A DNA stretch of 64,000 nt from G965230065 sp965230065 (GCA_965230065.1 OZ245942.1:496001-560000), one strand, 5' to 3'; numbered from the stretch's first letter, positions 53,440 to 63,285 are shown. Translations and numbers: made by a program. Notes: generated from the sequence alone by a model not told the origin.

Positions 53440-56400
53440 CTACAATCCTAATTTTAAACTAAATCCCCATGACCTGAGGCTGGGAAGCTGTGCCCCTTCA
53501 ATGCCTTGCACGTTACTGGTGCTAATGGCCGCTTCAGGATCCAGGTGCGGGATGTTTTTGAATAAAATTGCGAGGTTCCTGCCTATGACGGAAAAGGTAA
53601 CGTTGGTGAAAGGGGTGTTATCAATCACCGAAGAGGGCAAAGAATAACCCAACCTTACTTCCCTGAGCTTGATGAAGCTGGCATCATACACAAAGAACTC
53701 ATCCCTTCCGTACAGGCTTGCAAAATAATTTGGGGCTGGAATGGCCTCTCCCACTTCTTGTTCATAAGAAGCATACTGAGGGTCTTCAGCAGTACCGGTA
53801 TTCACTACTCCCACAGGAATAACACCTCTTTCGCGGATTCCTCCGTCCACAGTTTCCTGCAACATACCGCTGTATTTACCGAACAAATTGGAAATGGAGA
53901 AGATGTCTCCACCTTTTTGTCCATCAATCAACACATTGGCTACGATGCCTTTAAAAGCAAATGTATTGGAAATACCGCCCGTCCAGTCGGCCATCACATT
54001 GCCCAGGGGCACCAGGTTGGGTGTGGTTTGGTAAGAGTAATAAGTGGCTGTAGATGATTTTGACAGAATGTGCTGCCCTTCAGGTGATTTCTCCACGCCA
54101 GAACCAAGAATTACTCCATAAGGTTGTCCTTCCCGTGCCACAATATCACCGCTGAAAGGAATAGAACCCAGCACGTATGTATCTACGCCATCAGTCAGTT
54201 CTACCACTTCGTTTCTGTTTCGGGCCCAGTTGAGGTTGATGTCCCAGTTAAACCCATTGTCTGTTTGCACAGGGGTAAGGTTCAGTACTACTTCTACGCC
54301 CCTGTTGGTCATTTCCCCGGCATTGATCCACTGGCGGGTATATCCGCTGGTAGGTGAAATATCAACGGCAATAATCTGATCTGTACTTACCATGTCATAA
54401 TAAGTAAAATCTAATCCGATGCGGCCACCCAGGAAACTCAGGTCAGCACCCACTTCCCAGGAAGTCGTCGTTTCCGGCTTTAGGTTGGGGTTGTTCTGTG
54501 AATTGGGAACCGAGTAGTCGGGATTGGCCCCGAAGTTAGCTTTTGGCACAAACGTATTGGCCAGTCTGTAAGGATCGGTATCACTACCAACTTGTCCCCA
54601 TGAGGCTCTGATTTTACCATATGTGATGAAATCGGGCATGCCCAATTCTGAGAAGACGAAGCTACCAGAAACGGCCGGGTACAAATAACTGTTGTTGTCT
54701 TCCGGCAGGGTAGACGACCAGTCGTTACGCAGGCTCATGTCTACATACACCAAATCGCGCCAGCCCAGGGTAGCACTTCCAAAAACACTGTTGATTTGTT
54801 TCTCGTAAAAATAATCATCGGTTTCTACCTCCGGTGATACTGAGTTTTTGATATTATAAAAATCCGGGATAGACAAACCACCTCTTGAGGTAACCACATT
54901 CCGGTTATACTTCTGGTTCATGATATTACCTCCCACATAACCGGAGAAAGAAAGGTCCTGATTAAAATCTTTGTCAATCCGGAACAACAATTCATTGTTG
55001 GTTTCGGTAAACTCACGAATTCCTTCCGAATATTCCGGAGTAGCCTGCGAACCTATCGCAATCCTTTCTTCCCGGCGGTCATTGTAGTGGTCTGTCATCA
55101 TCTTGGCCCTTACACTCAGCCAGTCAGTGAGCTGGTACCCCAATTCCACAAAACCGTAAATGCGCTCCCGGTCGTCGTTCTGATAGTTTTTATAACGGGT
55201 CCAGTATGGGTTGTCAGAATATTTGGGCGTGAGGTCATCAGCAGAGGTGATGTTCCAGGTACGCTGGATGCCATCGGGACCAATATAATCACTCAGCTTG
55301 TCCATACTCATTTGCCGGTGCGACCACTGGTTGAACTGCTGCATTACGTTATTACCATCATAACCGGTGCCAGGCCTTCCTACCGCTTTGTTTGCGATAT
55401 AATTGGCAGAAACAGAGGTATAAAACTTATCAGTAAAGTTGGTTTTTCCTTTAAACCCGATGGTATACCGGTCCATGTTGCTATTGGGCAGCACAAAGTC
55501 CTGGTTCACACTACCCAGCGAAAGGCGGAAATTAGAGTTTTCATTACCTCCGGTTAAGGCTACGGTATTGTTGAAGGTAGTTCCGGTTTCAAAAAAGTCT
55601 TCAATATTGCCGGGATGGCCTACCCATGGGGTGGTTTTGCCAAAATCGGGATCATCAGAATAATAGCTGTACCATTGCCTGACCGGCCTCCCATCCAGGC
55701 GGGGACCCCAGCTTTCGTCAATAGAAAACAAGGCTACATCTTCACCCTGGTCATTTTGGGAGAAGGGCCCTAAGCCTCCACCATAATCATTCTGATAATT
55801 GGGCAGAGTGTACACCTGGTCAAAGGTAACACTACTGTTAATGTCTACCCCAATGCCTTTTCTTCCTTTACCGCTTTTGGTGGTAATCAGTACAACACCG
55901 TTAGAAGCCCGTGTACCATACAATGCAGCTGCACTGGCTCCTTTCAGTACGGAAATAGACTCAATGTTATCTGGGTTGATATCCTGGGCAAGGTTACCAT
56001 AGTCATAGCCGCCCCTTCCGGTTTCCTGGTTGGCATAGTATGTATTGTCATCCAGGTTATCGTTATCGATGGGCACTCCATCAATCACAAACAGGGGTTG
56101 GTTGCTACCAGAGATGGAATTGGCCCCTCTCACAAGAATACGGGACGAACCACCCATATTACCGGAAGCCCCGGTAATTTGCACACCGGCAATCCTACCG
56201 GCCAGGGAGTTTACGATGTTCATGTCTTTCACTTCGCTTACTTCTTCCCCGCCGATTTCCTGAACGGCATACCCCAGGGCACGCTCTTCACGTTCAATAC
56301 CCAGGGCAGTAACCACCACTTCACTGAGCTGGGCAACATCTGTCTCCATAGAAATATTTACCGTAGTGCGGTTACCAATTTCAACTTCTTTTTGCACATA

Positions 56401-56661
56401 ACCAATAAAGGAAAACATCAGTGTTTCTGCGCTTTCGGGCACATTGAGGCGATAATTCCCCTCAATGTCGGTTACCGTACCAATGGTAGTACCTTTAACA
56501 ATTACGTTTACACCGGGTAAGGGGCCTTCTTCGTCTATGGAAGTTACCTTTCCGGTAATCGTTGTTTGTTGTGCCTGTACATGCACAGACAACATCAATA
56601 GAATCATCAGGCTACCCAATAGTTTGCAGCAACCCGATGAGGTGATAAAAGTAGTCCTCAT
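53440..56661 (-). CDS. SusC/RagA-type TonB-linked outer-membrane transporter
   Basis: 1073 residues. Signal peptide, CarboxypepD-like domain (VTSIDEEGPLPGVNVIVKGT), plug with LAGRIAGVQITGASGNMGGS, FVIDGVPIDND and VLKGASAAALYGTRASNGVV (the SusC signature). The barrel ends in LRSWGFSLKLGL. It imports a glycan or peptide through the outer membrane together with the neighbouring SusD. The GH18 gene divergent across the 573-bp gap suggests chitin-type or N-glycan core oligosaccharides. Confidence 0.97.
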   Translation of the reverse strand: MRTTFITSSGCCKLLGSLMILLMLSVHVQAQQTTITGKVTSIDEEGPLPGVNVIVKGTTIGTVTDIEGNYRLNVPESAETLMFSFIGYVQKEVEIGNRTTVNISMETDVAQLSEVVVTALGIEREERALGYAVQEIGGEEVSEVKDMNIVNSLAGRIAGVQITGASGNMGGSSRILVRGANSISGSNQPLFVIDGVPIDNDNLDDNTYYANQETGRGGYDYGNLAQDINPDNIESISVLKGASAAALYGTRASNGVVLITTKSGKGRKGIGVDINSSVTFDQVYTLPNYQNDYGGGLGPFSQNDQGEDVALFSIDESWGPRLDGRPVRQWYSYYSDDPDFGKTTPWVGHPGNIEDFFETGTTFNNTVALTGGNENSNFRLSLGSVNQDFVLPNSNMDRYTIGFKGKTNFTDKFYTSVSANYIANKAVGRPGTGYDGNNVMQQFNQWSHRQMSMDKLSDYIGPDGIQRTWNITSADDLTPKYSDNPYWTRYKNYQNDDRERIYGFVELGYQLTDWLSVRAKMMTDHYNDRREERIAIGSQATPEYSEGIREFTETNNELLFRIDKDFNQDLSFSGYVGGNIMNQKYNRNVVTSRGGLSIPDFYNIKNSVSPEVETDDYFYEKQINSVFGSATLGWRDLVYVDMSLRNDWSSTLPEDNNSYLYPAVSGSFVFSELGMPDFITYGKIRASWGQVGSDTDPYRLANTFVPKANFGANPDYSVPNSQNNPNLKPETTTSWEVGADLSFLGGRIGLDFTYYDMVSTDQIIAVDISPTSGYTRQWINAGEMTNRGVEVVLNLTPVQTDNGFNWDINLNWARNRNEVVELTDGVDTYVLGSIPFSGDIVAREGQPYGVILGSGVEKSPEGQHILSKSSTATYYSYQTTPNLVPLGNVMADWTGGISNTFAFKGIVANVLIDGQKGGDIFSISNLFGKYSGMLQETVDGGIRERGVIPVGVVNTGTAEDPQYASYEQEVGEAIPAPNYFASLYGRDEFFVYDASFIKLREVRLGYSLPSSVIDNTPFTNVTFSVIGRNLAILFKNIPHLDPEAAISTSNVQGIEGAQLPSLRSWGFSLKLGL

Positions 56662-57234
56662 AGCTTTACATTTTAGGTTTGACTTACTTAAACAAATTAA
56701 TACTTAGGTGGCTTACAGCACCGAAATCGTTTGCCAGTTATTTCAGTACTTTTTTAGGGGAAAACACTGCTATAAATAAACTTAGTTAAACCGGAGAAAA
56801 GGTTAAATGTAATTTGAAGTGTGATTAGTATTACTTATCTAATAATGAACCAGTGTTTTCCTAAAAACAGTCTTTCGAATAAATCTTAAAAAAATGAAAA
56901 GTCCAAATTTTGGAGTAATTTCAAAAATAAATTACATCAAAGACTTTAAAAGTATTATTAAATTTTATATGAAATGTTTTTATTTTAATATTTTTATATA
57001 GAAAAAATTACTATCAGTTAAATGAAATGCATTTTTTTATGCATGCATACTATATTTTTATTTCAACCTTACACATGCAATTAATTACTATTTTATATAA
57101 TAAAAAAGTCAAATTTTTCCATTAGCACGCCTCCTGCAAATGCATCTCTTTTTATCACTATTCTTATAAAAAGGTGGCGAAAGTATAAAGTTGATATTAG
57201 CAGCAGAAACCACTATTATTGAAGAAAAACAAGT
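56662..57234. other. Divergent regulatory region of the glycan locus
   Basis: 573 bases between susC and the GH18 gene, AT-rich, no coding frame. Contains an 11-bp inverted repeat GGAAAACACTG (56759-56769) with CAGTGTTTTCC (56851-56861), spaced 81 bp. CTTTTTAT/ATAAAAAG (57148-57155, 57166-57173) forms a second dyad. A TTAATTTG near-match to the -7 box sits at 56693-56700 for susC. No regulator gene is adjacent. Confidence 0.55.
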
Positions 57235-58431
57235 ATGAATCAGTGTAAAATCATATTAGTGGCCTGGGCCATAGGCAGCTTGTTGCTTGCCGGGTGTACT
57301 ACTTCAGAAAATCTTGGAGAAGATGCCACTGGCAGTACAATGGTGCCGGAGAAAGCCCAAGATCACAAAATCATCGGATATGTGGTAGGATGGCGGGCTC
57401 CTTTGCGGGCGCAGGATATTGCCGCTGAAAAGCTGACCCACATTAACTATGCATTTGCCAATGTGGCAGATGGAAAAGTAGTGGAGGGATCAGCCCGGGA
57501 TGCTGAAAATTTTGCTACGCTCCGCTCTTTGAAAGAGAAAAACCCTAACCTGAAAATCCTGATTTCAGTGGGTGGCTGGTCCTGGTCTGAAAATTTTTCG
57601 GATGCCGCACTTACCAAGGCTTCCCGTGAGGTATTTGCCAACAGTGCTGTTCATTTTATGAAAAGGCACCAAATAGATGGTGTAGACATAGACTGGGAAT
57701 ACCCCGGCCTGCCCGGAGAAGATAACGTGTACCGCCCTGAAGATAAAGAAAACTTTACCTTGCTGTTAAAAGCTTTGCGGGAAAAGCTGGATGTCCAAAG
57801 TGACGCCGATGGGCTGAAAGGGGGTAACCGTTACCTGCTCACCATAGCCACAGGTGCCCAGGAAGAGTTTCTCTCTACCACCAGCCTGGGAGATGCACAG
57901 CAGTACCTGGATTTTATCAATATCATGACTTATGATTTTTATACCGGAAATGCTCCTGTTACGGGCTTTCATACCAACCTGGCCCTATCCGAGTATGATG
58001 ATGCCCGGCGCCGGAGTGCCATCACCTCGGTACAAGGCCACATTGATGCCGGAGTGCCTCCTGAAAAAATTGTGCTGGGCGTAGCGTTTTACGGCCGGGG
58101 CTGGACTGATGTTAATGATGAAAATAAGGGGCTTTTCCAACCCGTAAACGGCAAAGGCATATCCTTTCCTTACCGCACATTGGCAGAGGAATATATTGAC
58201 AAAAACGGGTTCGTACGCTATTGGAACCAGTCAGCCAGGGCGCCGTATTTATGGAACGCAGAAAGTCAAACTTTTATCAGTTATGATGATGTGGAATCGC
58301 TCGCCCACAAGGTAGATTTTGTAAAAAGTAAAGGTTTGGGTGGGGTGATGTTTTGGGAGTACAGCCAGGATAAGGAAAACGAGTTGCTTAATACACTATA
58401 TGAAAACCTGCGTCCATCCGATGGAATGTAA
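57235..58431 (+). CDS. Glycoside hydrolase family 18 chitinase-like lipoprotein
   Basis: 398 residues. The lipobox is SLLLAGC. The TIM barrel has KILISVGGWSWSENF and the catalytic DxxDxDxE as DGVDIDWE, with D148, D151, D153 and proton donor E155, then MTYDF and VMFWEYSQD near the end. It cleaves beta-1,4-GlcNAc bonds in chitin or N-glycan cores by substrate-assisted catalysis. Exported and membrane-anchored. First of three plus-strand genes with short gaps. Confidence 0.96.
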   Translation: MNQCKIILVAWAIGSLLLAGCTTSENLGEDATGSTMVPEKAQDHKIIGYVVGWRAPLRAQDIAAEKLTHINYAFANVADGKVVEGSARDAENFATLRSLKEKNPNLKILISVGGWSWSENFSDAALTKASREVFANSAVHFMKRHQIDGVDIDWEYPGLPGEDNVYRPEDKENFTLLLKALREKLDVQSDADGLKGGNRYLLTIATGAQEEFLSTTSLGDAQQYLDFINIMTYDFYTGNAPVTGFHTNLALSEYDDARRRSAITSVQGHIDAGVPPEKIVLGVAFYGRGWTDVNDENKGLFQPVNGKGISFPYRTLAEEYIDKNGFVRYWNQSARAPYLWNAESQTFISYDDVESLAHKVDFVKSKGLGGVMFWEYSQDKENELLNTLYENLRPSDGM

Positions 58432-58451
58432 CCACAAATAATCCTTATTAT

Positions 58452-59690
58452 ATGTACACCTCAGCGCCTACACTTACGCAAGAGGCCAAGGCCTCTCCTC
58501 AAAAAACTACCCGTGTAGCTTCAATAGATATTTTGCGCGGCCTCACCATTTTTGTGATGGTATTTGTAAACGATGTGGCCGGTGTAAGAGGCATACCTGC
58601 CTGGATGAAGCATGTACCTGCCGAAGTAAATGGAATGACCTTCGTAGATGTTGTATTTCCGGCCTTCTTGTTCATCGTGGGTATGGCAATTCCCCTTTCT
58701 ATCAACAAAAGACTGAAAGCCGGGGGTAGCACCTGGCAGTTGTGGCAACACATTCTGGTGCGTTCGGCTGCGCTTATCATTTTGGGCGTTTTGATGGTAA
58801 ACGGAAGGGCCTTGAACCCCGAAGCTACAGGCATAGGCAAAGACCTCTGGAATACACTTATGTTTTTAAGTGTGATATTGGTTTGGAACAAATATCCAGA
58901 AGCAGAACGAAGAAAAAAGATACTATTCATTTCGCTTAGGTTGATCGGTATGCTCAGCCTGATCGTATTGGCAGCTATTTATCGCAGAGGAGATGCAGCC
59001 ACAAATATTACCTGGATGCGACCGGAATGGTGGGGTATTCTGGGACTTATTGGCTGGGCTTACCTCACCGCTACAGCTGTGTACTGGGCATTCAGAAAAA
59101 ATATTTATGTGATTGCAGGAATATTTGTAGCCCTTGTACTACTCAATGTGGTGGATAAAGCAGCCATCTCCAGAATGAATGTTACCGAATTCATCAAACT
59201 TATTCTTTACCCGGTACAAGATGGCGCCCATGCTTCTATTACCTTAGCCGGAGTAATTACGTCTATGTTATTTCTGAAAAATTCCCCTGTTAAAAGTGTC
59301 AGTCTCCGGTTAGCCACTGTGGTGTGTTTTGCATTGGCCATGGCTGTGGCAGGATATCTACTTGCACCGCTGGGCATTTCCAAAATCTATGCTACGCCTA
59401 CCTGGTGCTTGTACAGTGCTGCCATTTGCTGTGTATTGTTCGTTTTTCTGTATTGGCTGGTTGATATAAAAGGGGCAAGCCGTTGGGCCAATTTCCTGAA
59501 ACCGGCAGCTGTCAACCCTTTGCTTACTTATATTTTACCCTTTATTTTTTACTACGCCATCGGTACTGCCTTCTTGGGAGAAGGATGGAGAAACGGCTTT
59601 CAGGGAGTGCTATGGTCAATCATTTTTTCTTTAATCATTTTAGGCATAGCGGCCATACTTACCCGCTGGCGCATTCGGTTACAACTGTAA
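58452..59690 (+). CDS. NagX/HGSNAT-like transmembrane acyltransferase (DUF5009)
   Basis: 412 residues with about ten transmembrane helices. The N-terminal RVASIDILRGLTIFVMVFVN and VFPAFLFIVGMAIPLSINKR are the heparan-alpha-glucosaminide N-acetyltransferase-like signature. PVQDGAHASITLAGVITSM and AVNPLLTYILPFIFYYAIGT follow. Relatives move acetyl groups across the membrane onto terminal glucosamine. It starts 20 bp past the GH18 stop, so one transcript is likely. Confidence 0.9.
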   Translation: MYTSAPTLTQEAKASPQKTTRVASIDILRGLTIFVMVFVNDVAGVRGIPAWMKHVPAEVNGMTFVDVVFPAFLFIVGMAIPLSINKRLKAGGSTWQLWQHILVRSAALIILGVLMVNGRALNPEATGIGKDLWNTLMFLSVILVWNKYPEAERRKKILFISLRLIGMLSLIVLAAIYRRGDAATNITWMRPEWWGILGLIGWAYLTATAVYWAFRKNIYVIAGIFVALVLLNVVDKAAISRMNVTEFIKLILYPVQDGAHASITLAGVITSMLFLKNSPVKSVSLRLATVVCFALAMAVAGYLLAPLGISKIYATPTWCLYSAAICCVLFVFLYWLVDIKGASRWANFLKPAAVNPLLTYILPFIFYYAIGTAFLGEGWRNGFQGVLWSIIFSLIILGIAAILTRWRIRLQL

Positions 59691-59699
59691 AAACATCGC

Positions 59700-60698
59700 A
59701 TGAGAATTCCTTTTGACACCTTATTTCTGCAACTCAAAAAAGTTTTGTTAAAGTACAAATTTACGGAGGAGCATGCCACGTTATGTGCCAGGCTCTTTGC
59801 CGAAGCCAGCCGGGATGGGGTGTATTCCCACGGCCTGAACCGATTTCCCCGCTTCATCAGTAACATACAGGATGGGGTAGTGAAAGTAGATGCCAGTCCG
59901 AAGAAAATAAATAGCATTGGTTCCATTGAGCAATGGGACGGGCAAAGCGGGCCGGGTAACCTGAATGCCCACTTTTCAATGCAACACAGTATTGAACTTG
60001 CCCGAACGCATGGGCTGGGCATGGTAACTTTGCGCAATACCAACCACTGGATGCGGGGCGGCAGCTACGGGTGGCAAGCTGCGGAAGCTGGCTGTATCGG
60101 CATTTGCTGGACCAACACCCAGCCCAACATGCCCACCTGGGGTAGTCTTGATACTGTTTTGGGTAACAACCCGCTCATCATGGCAGTTCCCCGAAAAGAA
60201 GGACATATTGTTTTGGACATGGCCATGTCGCAGTTTTCGTTCGGCAAAGTAGAATCATACCGGAGGAAAGGGGAGCAATTGCCCGTGCCCGGTGGTTTTG
60301 ATGAAGAAGGCAATATGACTACCGATCCGGCGACCATAGAGAAATCTTTCAAAGGTTTGCCCATTGGCTACTGGAAAGGCTCCGGTCTTTCTTTGATTTT
60401 AGACCTTATCGTTTCGGTGCTGGCCATGGGGAAAGCTACCTGGCAAATCGGGCAACATGCCACTGAATTTGACCTTTCTCAAATATTCATTGCGATTGAC
60501 CTGGAAAAAGTAGTGGGCAAAAAAGGCGCACAAAATCATATACAGGGTATTATTGACAATCTGCACCGGGCTTCCCCTGTACACATGGGCGAAAAAGTAT
60601 ATTACCCGGGCGAACGCACCTTGCTTACCCGTAAAGAAAATATGGAAAAAGGCGTACTGGTAAATCCGCAATACTGGGAGCAAGTACTGGGTATGTAA
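59700..60698 (+). CDS. yiaK: 2,3-diketo-L-gulonate reductase (3-dehydro-L-gulonate 2-dehydrogenase) family
   Basis: 332 residues, the E. coli YiaK length. Catalytic H44 in DGVYSHGLNRFPRFI; AIEQWDGQSGPGNLNA-type region; LRNTNHWMRGGSYGWQAAEA and GYWKGSGLSLILD match YiaK closely. NADH-dependent Ldh2-type fold. In E. coli it works in a sugar-acid pathway. Gene is 9 bp past the acyltransferase, unusual company for an ascorbate/gulonate enzyme; the substrate here may be a different 2-keto acid. Confidence 0.92.
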   Translation: MRIPFDTLFLQLKKVLLKYKFTEEHATLCARLFAEASRDGVYSHGLNRFPRFISNIQDGVVKVDASPKKINSIGSIEQWDGQSGPGNLNAHFSMQHSIELARTHGLGMVTLRNTNHWMRGGSYGWQAAEAGCIGICWTNTQPNMPTWGSLDTVLGNNPLIMAVPRKEGHIVLDMAMSQFSFGKVESYRRKGEQLPVPGGFDEEGNMTTDPATIEKSFKGLPIGYWKGSGLSLILDLIVSVLAMGKATWQIGQHATEFDLSQIFIAIDLEKVVGKKGAQNHIQGIIDNLHRASPVHMGEKVYYPGERTLLTRKENMEKGVLVNPQYWEQVLGM

Positions 60699-60766
60699 TT
60701 GTCTGATTTGGCGAATTAATCAGTGCGTATTCTTTTAAAAAAAGAAGCCTTTTAGCCCAATTTTGC

Positions 60767-60786
60767 AGGTGTTTTCACCTTATTTT
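60767..60786 (+). terminator. Weak hairpin after yiaK
   Basis: AGGTG-TTTT-CACCT followed by TATTTT, 68 bp past the yiaK stop. Only a 5-bp stem, so weak. Confidence 0.35.
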
Positions 60787-60922
60787 CAGCACACCAGTTT
60801 CATAATACATTTATTCTGCTAGTTTTACATTCTCAAGGCTTTATTGAGGAGTTAGGCGTTATTTTTTCTTAGATATAACTTTTTACTTTTTTTATTTTTT
60901 AACCCTTAAATCAACTTGTATT

Positions 60923-61231
60923 ATGCCATTCAACGGATCAGAAGGCGAGGCTATCGACCTTCAGGAAGCAAAAAAGCTGACATCAAATTATCAAAACAAA
61001 AACCCCAAGGGCACCATTGCTACTTTCATCGGCAAAGACCTGATTCATAAAATTTTGGATCAGGATGAGTGCATGGGTATTCGTATTTATTATGCCGAAA
61101 ATGACCAGGGCGAGCAAAAATTAGTATTGGTAGGGGCAAAAGCCGACGAAAATGATATGACCGATGGTGTTATTGCCAACCGGGGAACATCCTGCCCACC
61201 TATCTGTGGTTATACTTCACCGCTTAAGTAA
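60923..61231 (+). CDS. Small protein with C-terminal CPPIC motif
   Basis: 102 residues. AIDLQEAKKLTSNYQNKN is helical; CMGIRIYYAENDQGEQKLVL is a strand pair around C50, followed by VGAKADENDMTDG and the end RGTSCPPICGYTSPLK with C91 and C95. No signal peptide. I recall Bacteroidota proteins of this look near membrane-protein/kinase genes; the family has no known function. Two bases separate its stop from the GTG of the next gene. Confidence 0.82.
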   Translation: MPFNGSEGEAIDLQEAKKLTSNYQNKNPKGTIATFIGKDLIHKILDQDECMGIRIYYAENDQGEQKLVLVGAKADENDMTDGVIANRGTSCPPICGYTSPLK

Positions 61232-61233
61232 CA

Positions 61234-61869
61234 GTGCCTTATTCACGTTTATTAGAATTAATTTCTATGGCATCGGTTTTTTTGCCAATGGTAATAGCCA
61301 TTGGCAAAAACCGGCGTCATCAGTATTATGTTAGAATCCTCCTCTTCGGGCTGATTATCTCAGCCATTACCGATATAATCAATCAATTTGTTTTTGTAAG
61401 CAACGGATGGAACAGTGCTGTACTGTTTCATGGCTATACCGTTCTGGAGTTTATAATTTATGCTTTGTTATATCAGCATTTTTTTCATAACCCACACATA
61501 AAAAAAGGGATTAAAGTTATTATTGCATTATTCCTTATTTTTAAAGTATTTGATGTTACTTTGATATCAAATATAGAAGAACATGATACCCTGGCTATGA
61601 CGCTGGAAAGCATAGTAATGATTACTTTTGGCTTACTCTACTTCGACCAGGTATTAAAGGAAATGGCTATACCAAATTTGGAGAAGTATCCTATATTTTG
61701 GATCAATTCCGGCATATTGATTTATTTTTCGGGCAGTTTGTTTCTTTTTCTGTTCAGCGACTTTATTTTTAGTAACCGGATGTCGTATTGGAGCTTTTGG
61801 CCAATACATTCATCTTTAACTATTACAAAAAACATATCATTTGCAATAGGGCTATGGCTTCAGAAGTAA
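61234..61869 (+). CDS. Seven-helix membrane protein of unknown function
   Basis: 211 residues starting at GTG. Predicted helices near residues 5-24, 35-55, 63-85, 93-111, 119-138, 155-175 and 185-205 (for example LLFGLIISAITDIINQFVFV and ILIYFSGSLFLFLFSDFIF). No enzyme motif. Its end overlaps the kinase start by 16 bases, so translation is coupled and it is probably the membrane sensor partner for that kinase. Confidence 0.82.
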   Translation: MPYSRLLELISMASVFLPMVIAIGKNRRHQYYVRILLFGLIISAITDIINQFVFVSNGWNSAVLFHGYTVLEFIIYALLYQHFFHNPHIKKGIKVIIALFLIFKVFDVTLISNIEEHDTLAMTLESIVMITFGLLYFDQVLKEMAIPNLEKYPIFWINSGILIYFSGSLFLFLFSDFIFSNRMSYWSFWPIHSSLTITKNISFAIGLWLQK

Positions 61870-62624
61870 CTACACCGTTTTTTATTTTATTAGGGGTAGT
61901 TATTATGTGTGCTATGGCTTTCGGAATTATTCTGTTTGTACTTATTTATCAAAGAAAGTATGCCAGGCAACAACATGATTATTCAATGAAGCTGCAAAAA
62001 GCCGCCGTGCAGGCCCAGGAAGATGAACGCCAACGCATTGCCAGCGAACTCCATGATGGACTGGCCCCCATGCTGGCCGCCATCAAGATGAAACTTTATC
62101 AGTTTGGTAAAATACATCCTACCTCCAAATCAGGCATCAATGAGGCAAAAAACATGCTTTCAGAAACTATTTCTTCGGTCAGAGCAATTTCACACAATCT
62201 GCTCCCTCCTACTATTAGCCGTTCTTCCCTGGATGAAGCCCTGAGTGAATTATGCGAACGTTTTAACAGCACCGATGAAGTGGAAATCAAATACTCAGCC
62301 CAGAAAACAAATGGCAGCCTCACCGATGCATTCACAAAACTTTCCATTTATAGAATAGCCCAGGAACTCATCATGAATGCCATGAAACACGGACACCCTA
62401 CCCTGATAGAAGTAAAGCTAATGATAGGGCATACCAATCTGCAATTAATCATTCAAGACAACGGGAAAGGTTTTGTATGGGATAAACATGATACTTCTTT
62501 TGCCAATAAAGGCATTGGATTACTCAATGTACATAACCGCGTGCGTGTGCTCAATGGTAACATGTATCAGCAGTCTTCCATCATTCAGGGGTGTTGTTTT
62601 GTAGTAGACCTTCCGTTAAACTAA
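61854..62624 (+). CDS. NarX/DesK-type sensor histidine kinase (HisKA_3)
   Basis: 256 residues from the ATG at 61854 (a TTG 66 bases upstream gives a poor N-terminus). One transmembrane helix (FFILLGVVIMCAMAFGIILF), then the dimerisation box with phosphoacceptor H67 in ERQRIASELHDGLAPMLAAI. The HATPase has YRIAQELIMNAMKHG, IIQDNGKGFVWD and NKGIGLLNVHNRVRVLNG. It has almost no extracellular part, so the signal likely comes through the 7-TM neighbour. Ten bases separate it from the regulator gene. Confidence 0.94.
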   Translation: MASEVTTPFFILLGVVIMCAMAFGIILFVLIYQRKYARQQHDYSMKLQKAAVQAQEDERQRIASELHDGLAPMLAAIKMKLYQFGKIHPTSKSGINEAKNMLSETISSVRAISHNLLPPTISRSSLDEALSELCERFNSTDEVEIKYSAQKTNGSLTDAFTKLSIYRIAQELIMNAMKHGHPTLIEVKLMIGHTNLQLIIQDNGKGFVWDKHDTSFANKGIGLLNVHNRVRVLNGNMYQQSSIIQGCCFVVDLPLN

Positions 62625-62634
62625 AACCTTTTTT

Positions 62635-63285
62635 ATGAACCTTATTATTGCCGACGATCATCATATTTTCAGAAAAGGCCTGGTTTCCCTGGTTGAGCAA
62701 ATTTTTCCTGAAGCCAGCGTCAGGGAAGCTATCAATGGGAAAGAAACCATCTCCCAGGTAAAAGAAGACCCTCCCGATATTATTCTTATGGACCTGGAAA
62801 TGCCCGAAATGGATGGTATTGATGCAACTACTTACCTGAACAAGCATTTCCCTGATGTAAAAATTTTGGTACTTACCATGCACGAAAACCACAAGTTTAT
62901 CATTCAGATGATTAAGCTTGGTGTTTGCAGCTATATGCTGAAGGGATGCGACGAAGAGGAGGTGGAAACGGCGATCCGTTCGGTATATGAAGACGGATAT
63001 TATTTTAGCAAACGCATGACCGATGCAATGCGAAAAGAACTGACAAGCCAGGGAAAGTTTAAACATGAATTTCGGGAAAGCTCAGACCTTACGGCCCGGG
63101 AGCGTGAAATTCTGTTGCTCATTTGTAAAGAATACACCAACAAAGAGATTGCACAACATTTGTCACTCAGTACCCGAACAGTGGACGGACACCGCAACCG
63201 CCTGCTGGAAAAGTGCAATGCCAAAAACACGGCAGGCCTTATCATTTATGCCATCAAAAATGGGTTGGTAGATGTGTATGAGTAG
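62635..63285 (+). CDS. NarL/FixJ-type response regulator
   Basis: 216 residues. Receiver with phosphoacceptor D53 in DIILMDLEMPEMDGID and D7/D8 in the acidic pocket, and a LuxR-type helix-turn-helix at about 150-212 (LTAREREILLLICKEYTNKE, LSLSTRTVDGHRNRLLEKC). It is the DNA-binding output for the kinase 10 bp upstream. Target genes unknown. Last gene of the four-gene unit. Confidence 0.96.
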   Translation: MNLIIADDHHIFRKGLVSLVEQIFPEASVREAINGKETISQVKEDPPDIILMDLEMPEMDGIDATTYLNKHFPDVKILVLTMHENHKFIIQMIKLGVCSYMLKGCDEEEVETAIRSVYEDGYYFSKRMTDAMRKELTSQGKFKHEFRESSDLTAREREILLLICKEYTNKEIAQHLSLSTRTVDGHRNRLLEKCNAKNTAGLIIYAIKNGLVDVYE

